Shown in pieces: positions 7,101 through 8,026 of a stretch of DNA of 8,026 nt. This DNA comes from an uncultured Flavobacteriales bacterium (lineage in GTDB: Bacteria > Bacteroidota > Bacteroidia > Flavobacteriales > Vicingaceae), in NCBI GenBank assembly GCA_946886085.1, contig CAMPHX010000042.1:1-8026 (forward strand), in the 5' to 3' direction. Both the position numbers and the translations under genes were made by a program. Within the stretch, counting starts at the first letter, position 1, and every line of letters begins with the position of its first letter. Under the pieces are notes generated by a model. The model worked only from the letters and a program-made list of their open reading frames with translations, made no database searches and was not told the origin of the DNA.

Positions 7101-8026
7101 ATTTCAAAACAAGCAGAAGCACCTTCGCAAATTGCTATAGAATTAGGCCCTGTTGAATATGCGTTACTACCCGGTAATAGTGTTATACCTCCTGCAGGAG
7201 GATCCGGGGTTATATTTGAGCAGCTAATAACATAAAATTGATAATCATGTACTACAGTTCCTGTCAGGTTCCCATTGGCATCATAAGAAGAAATTAAAAA
7301 TGCAACAACAAAATTCCCAGTTGTGGGTTGGTTAAAAGTTACACAACCTGTAAGTGGGTCAAGAGTAAAGTTTTGTAAAGGTTGTTGAGTTGTATATGGA
7401 GAGTTAAAAGTTACGGGGTTGCCGCTACTAGTAGGTGTAATCATAGAATAATAAACACTATCACCATCTGGATCAGTTGCTCCTAAACAATAATTAACGG
7501 GTTGCCCTGCACAAACATAAGGAATTGGTGCTGCATTTACTGTTGGAGAATTACCACAAACTTGCGTTTGAGAATTTATGGTCGTACAAAAATTCATTGA
7601 ATTACTAGAATTACCTGAGACATTGGTTGCATTATCTCTACAACATAGATTAAAACAAATAGACCAGCTATCACAAGCAGCAGGAAAGGTTATTAAAGCT
7701 TCATAAGTGTACATTAAAACTCCTTGAACCCCACCAGATGGATTAGGCGGACAGTTACTCAATTGAGAAGCACAAGTTTGTGTTACGTCTTCTTGAACCC
7801 CAACTTGATTAAAAGTAACAGAAGCTGGGTTTGGTAACCCGCAGTTGTTGGATATGGTTACATAACTACTACTTTGAGTAGAAGGGAGAGTACTAGGGCA
7901 TTTTACAAACAATTCCATTGTAAGTAAATATTGATTAGGCGTACCAGTACAAGTGTATGTTAAATTACCTCCTGGTATATGAGATGCATAAGCATTAAAA
8001 CCAAGAGATAATATTACTATTAATAC
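3920..8026 (-). CDS. Large secreted multi-domain adhesin-like protein with gliding-motility-associated C-terminal domain (type IX secretion), 5' end beyond the window
   Basis: The first ATG in the frame is at 7918, but 36 open codons run from there to the window edge and encode VLIVILSLGFNAYA then SHIPGG, the end of a signal peptide and a mature start typical of these proteins. The visible chain is therefore 1368 residues (numbering from the edge), with only the first signal-peptide residues missing. Order of domains: a Cys-rich N-terminal region (15-170); a region with DPDGDS at 185-190; Ig-like modules starting DTTICG (396-470) and at 473-553; a third Ig-like module split between 567-590 and 793-840 by a jelly-roll-like insert (about 604-782); a SprB-type repeat (842-931) with DVTCFGGNDGKI; two further Ig/SprB-like modules (932-1103); two PKD-like domains (about 1104-1185 and 1188-1273, with WDFSDGS and LWDFNTG); and the C-terminal domain (1280-1368) with VPNSFTPDSDNLNE, IFDRWGEKIFE and GWDGTYMGAPAPVGTYVW. 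The role is presumably surface adhesion or matrix; the ligand cannot be read from the sequence. It is transcribed alone, convergent to korAB. Confidence -1.
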   Translation of the reverse strand, partial: VLIVILSLGFNAYASHIPGGNLTYTCTGTPNQYLLTMELFVKCPSTLPSTQSSSYVTISNNCGLPNPASVTFNQVGVQEDVTQTCASQLSNCPPNPSGGVQGVLMYTYEALITFPAACDSWSICFNLCCRDNATNVSGNSSNSMNFCTTINSQTQVCGNSPTVNAAPIPYVCAGQPVNYCLGATDPDGDSVYYSMITPTSSGNPVTFNSPYTTQQPLQNFTLDPLTGCVTFNQPTTGNFVVAFLISSYDANGNLTGTVVHDYQFYVISCSNITPDPPAGGITLLPGSNAYSTGPNSIAICEGASACFEMTFTDTNPGDVLTIDTANSSILNNLPGATYTLAGTNPLTITVCWTVPPGSPNFINGTMTVTDGACPIVGSASQVIVIDVINSTVALKDTTICGNQSAQLSANGGQTFNWVSIAGDPIIVGTNFSCNPCSNPIATPSVTTTYEVTSNLSGGCNNKDTVTVTVVPDFTMTVSQSSTTSCLFEPIQLNANVQPANPGYIYNWYPTNYLNNPTISNPEANISTPGTYTYYVDVTNPNGCTKKDSITITVASAVAPNINILTPDTTIDCADSVLINLDLGGGIPATCGPSITNTCSGPVTQTTVGNQTGQNTNTSYPAPFSHFYRNSKHQFLFTAAELNAMGFMGGKITSIAWQVTQNTGQITYPNYRVSMGCTQLTNLTTWQTGLTQVKSPANYNVVIGWNTLNFNTAYEWDGTSNIIIEVCYDLNPNITWTDNAITPWTTTPFTSSIWYRSDGTAACPSTLSTGTGSNRPVTRFGWCPSTPDPNDFTFEWTPNFGINDTTLQNPTVSPTLPTTYYVTVTNINGGCIDTDSINIDVQCCQVPLITTTDVTCFGGNDGKIVVTPYWLVGSEEQTITYTDSATNTILQTTPNMTAGSDSLENLPAGTYIITSTDTSGCTTDTTIYIYEPDQMFIDNITADDTICIDGTKQISATSIGGTGTHTLTWTDNTTNTNIPGNGPHNVNPIVSPSCYEVFATDINGCLSDTQEVCISLFPNITGSSTQYTDTVCEGFSTTLDASATGGSGVGYNYDWYESGVLLGSGTTMSVTPGASPTDYYVVITDNCTTPPDTVEYQVFWYDVPVLDIARNKPDSCYPITVEFSNTSTPNNLVGNTIWDFSDGSTLSGNVVTNTFNTPVCRDLTVTVTTINGCVLDTTITNYVCPKDYPNADFYATPEETTFLFPEITFTNQSTGEGNLSYLWDFNTGVNPDSSIFTNPVHLFPAGMPGVYNVWLTVTNEDGCVDSTMRVVTITDIFLFYVPNSFTPDSDNLNESFRAYGEGIDLSQFKMYIFDRWGEKIFETDNIEEGWDGTYMGAPAPVGTYVWRIETKELFVNRRHEMMGHVNLLR
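5234..5503 (-). other. Single SprB-type repeat module within the adhesin
   Basis: About 90 residues with the SprB repeat signature: TTTDVTCFGGNDGKI near the start, then ENLPAGTYIITSTDTSGCT and a closing IYIYEP. SprB of gliding flavobacteria carries many such repeats. Here I see one clear copy, and the following segment (about 4980-5233, starting FIDNITADDTIC) is at most a diverged copy. Confidence -1.
5681..6211 (-). other. Jelly-roll-like insert module within the adhesin
   Basis: About 177 residues unlike the flanking Ig-like repeats. Landmarks are NTSYPAPFSHFYRNSKHQFL, TAAELNAMGFMGGKITSIAW, YRVSMGCT, WNTLNFNTAYEWDGTSN, IIIEVCYD, SSIWYRSDG and SNRPVTRFGWC. The pattern (a hydrophobic strand, a TAAEL helix turn, then WDGTSN) is one I recall from other large Bacteroidota surface proteins. 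The jelly-roll fold is my inference and no ligand is known to me. Confidence -1.

Noticed and set aside
3920..8026. DNA-level tandem repeats or recombination array in the adhesin gene
   Set aside because: The repeat modules are similar only as proteins. I saw no near-identical DNA repeat units that would suggest slippage or phase variation.
1..8026. CRISPR array, insertion sequence, tRNA/rRNA, toxin-antitoxin or defence genes
   Set aside because: No direct-repeat array, transposase, terminal inverted repeats around a gene, or RNA gene pattern is visible. The window is filled by four genes and short spacers, none over 300 bases.

Overview
The window is a low-GC stretch that reads as a chromosomal segment of a member of the Bacteroidota, most likely a Flavobacteriia-type organism. 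Three things support this. The protein encoded on the minus strand ends in a gliding-motility-associated (type IX secretion, type B) C-terminal domain, which is confined to this phylum. The korA upstream region carries the Bacteroidota -7 promoter motif TAnnTTTG. Gene starts follow A/T-rich leaders without Shine-Dalgarno sequences.

Layout: (1) 3-857, plus strand: the 3' part of a gene for a probable outer-membrane beta-barrel protein, whose signal peptide begins before the window. (2) 858-970: a 113-bp spacer with a weak A/T hairpin and a good promoter candidate. (3) 971-3833, plus strand: a two-gene operon, korA-korB, for a 2-oxoacid (probably 2-oxoglutarate):ferredoxin oxidoreductase. korA is broken into two overlapping frames, 971-2341 and 2314-2802. 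One missing base near 2324, inferred to be a C of a proline codon, accounts for the break. (4) 3855-3903: a perfect 23-bp hairpin flanked by A and T runs, serving as a shared terminator for the convergent genes. (5) 3920-8026, minus strand: one giant secreted, multi-domain adhesin-like protein. Its reading frame stays open to the window edge, so the N-terminus of its signal peptide lies outside.

How the genes work together: KorA (fused gamma, pyrimidine-binding and C-terminal domains) and KorB (TPP and one [4Fe-4S] cluster) form one enzyme that converts a 2-oxoacid plus CoA to acyl-CoA and CO2 while reducing ferredoxin. No ferredoxin gene is in the window. The adhesin is a separate transcription unit. 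It would be exported by Sec and then by the type IX secretion system to the cell surface or medium. No PorP/SprF-type partner gene lies next to its 3' end.

I found no RNA gene, mobile element, CRISPR array or defence system, and nothing that I would call a new biological system. The points most worth checking are the korA frame break, the N-terminal extension of the adhesin, and a jelly-roll-like module nested inside one of its Ig-like modules.
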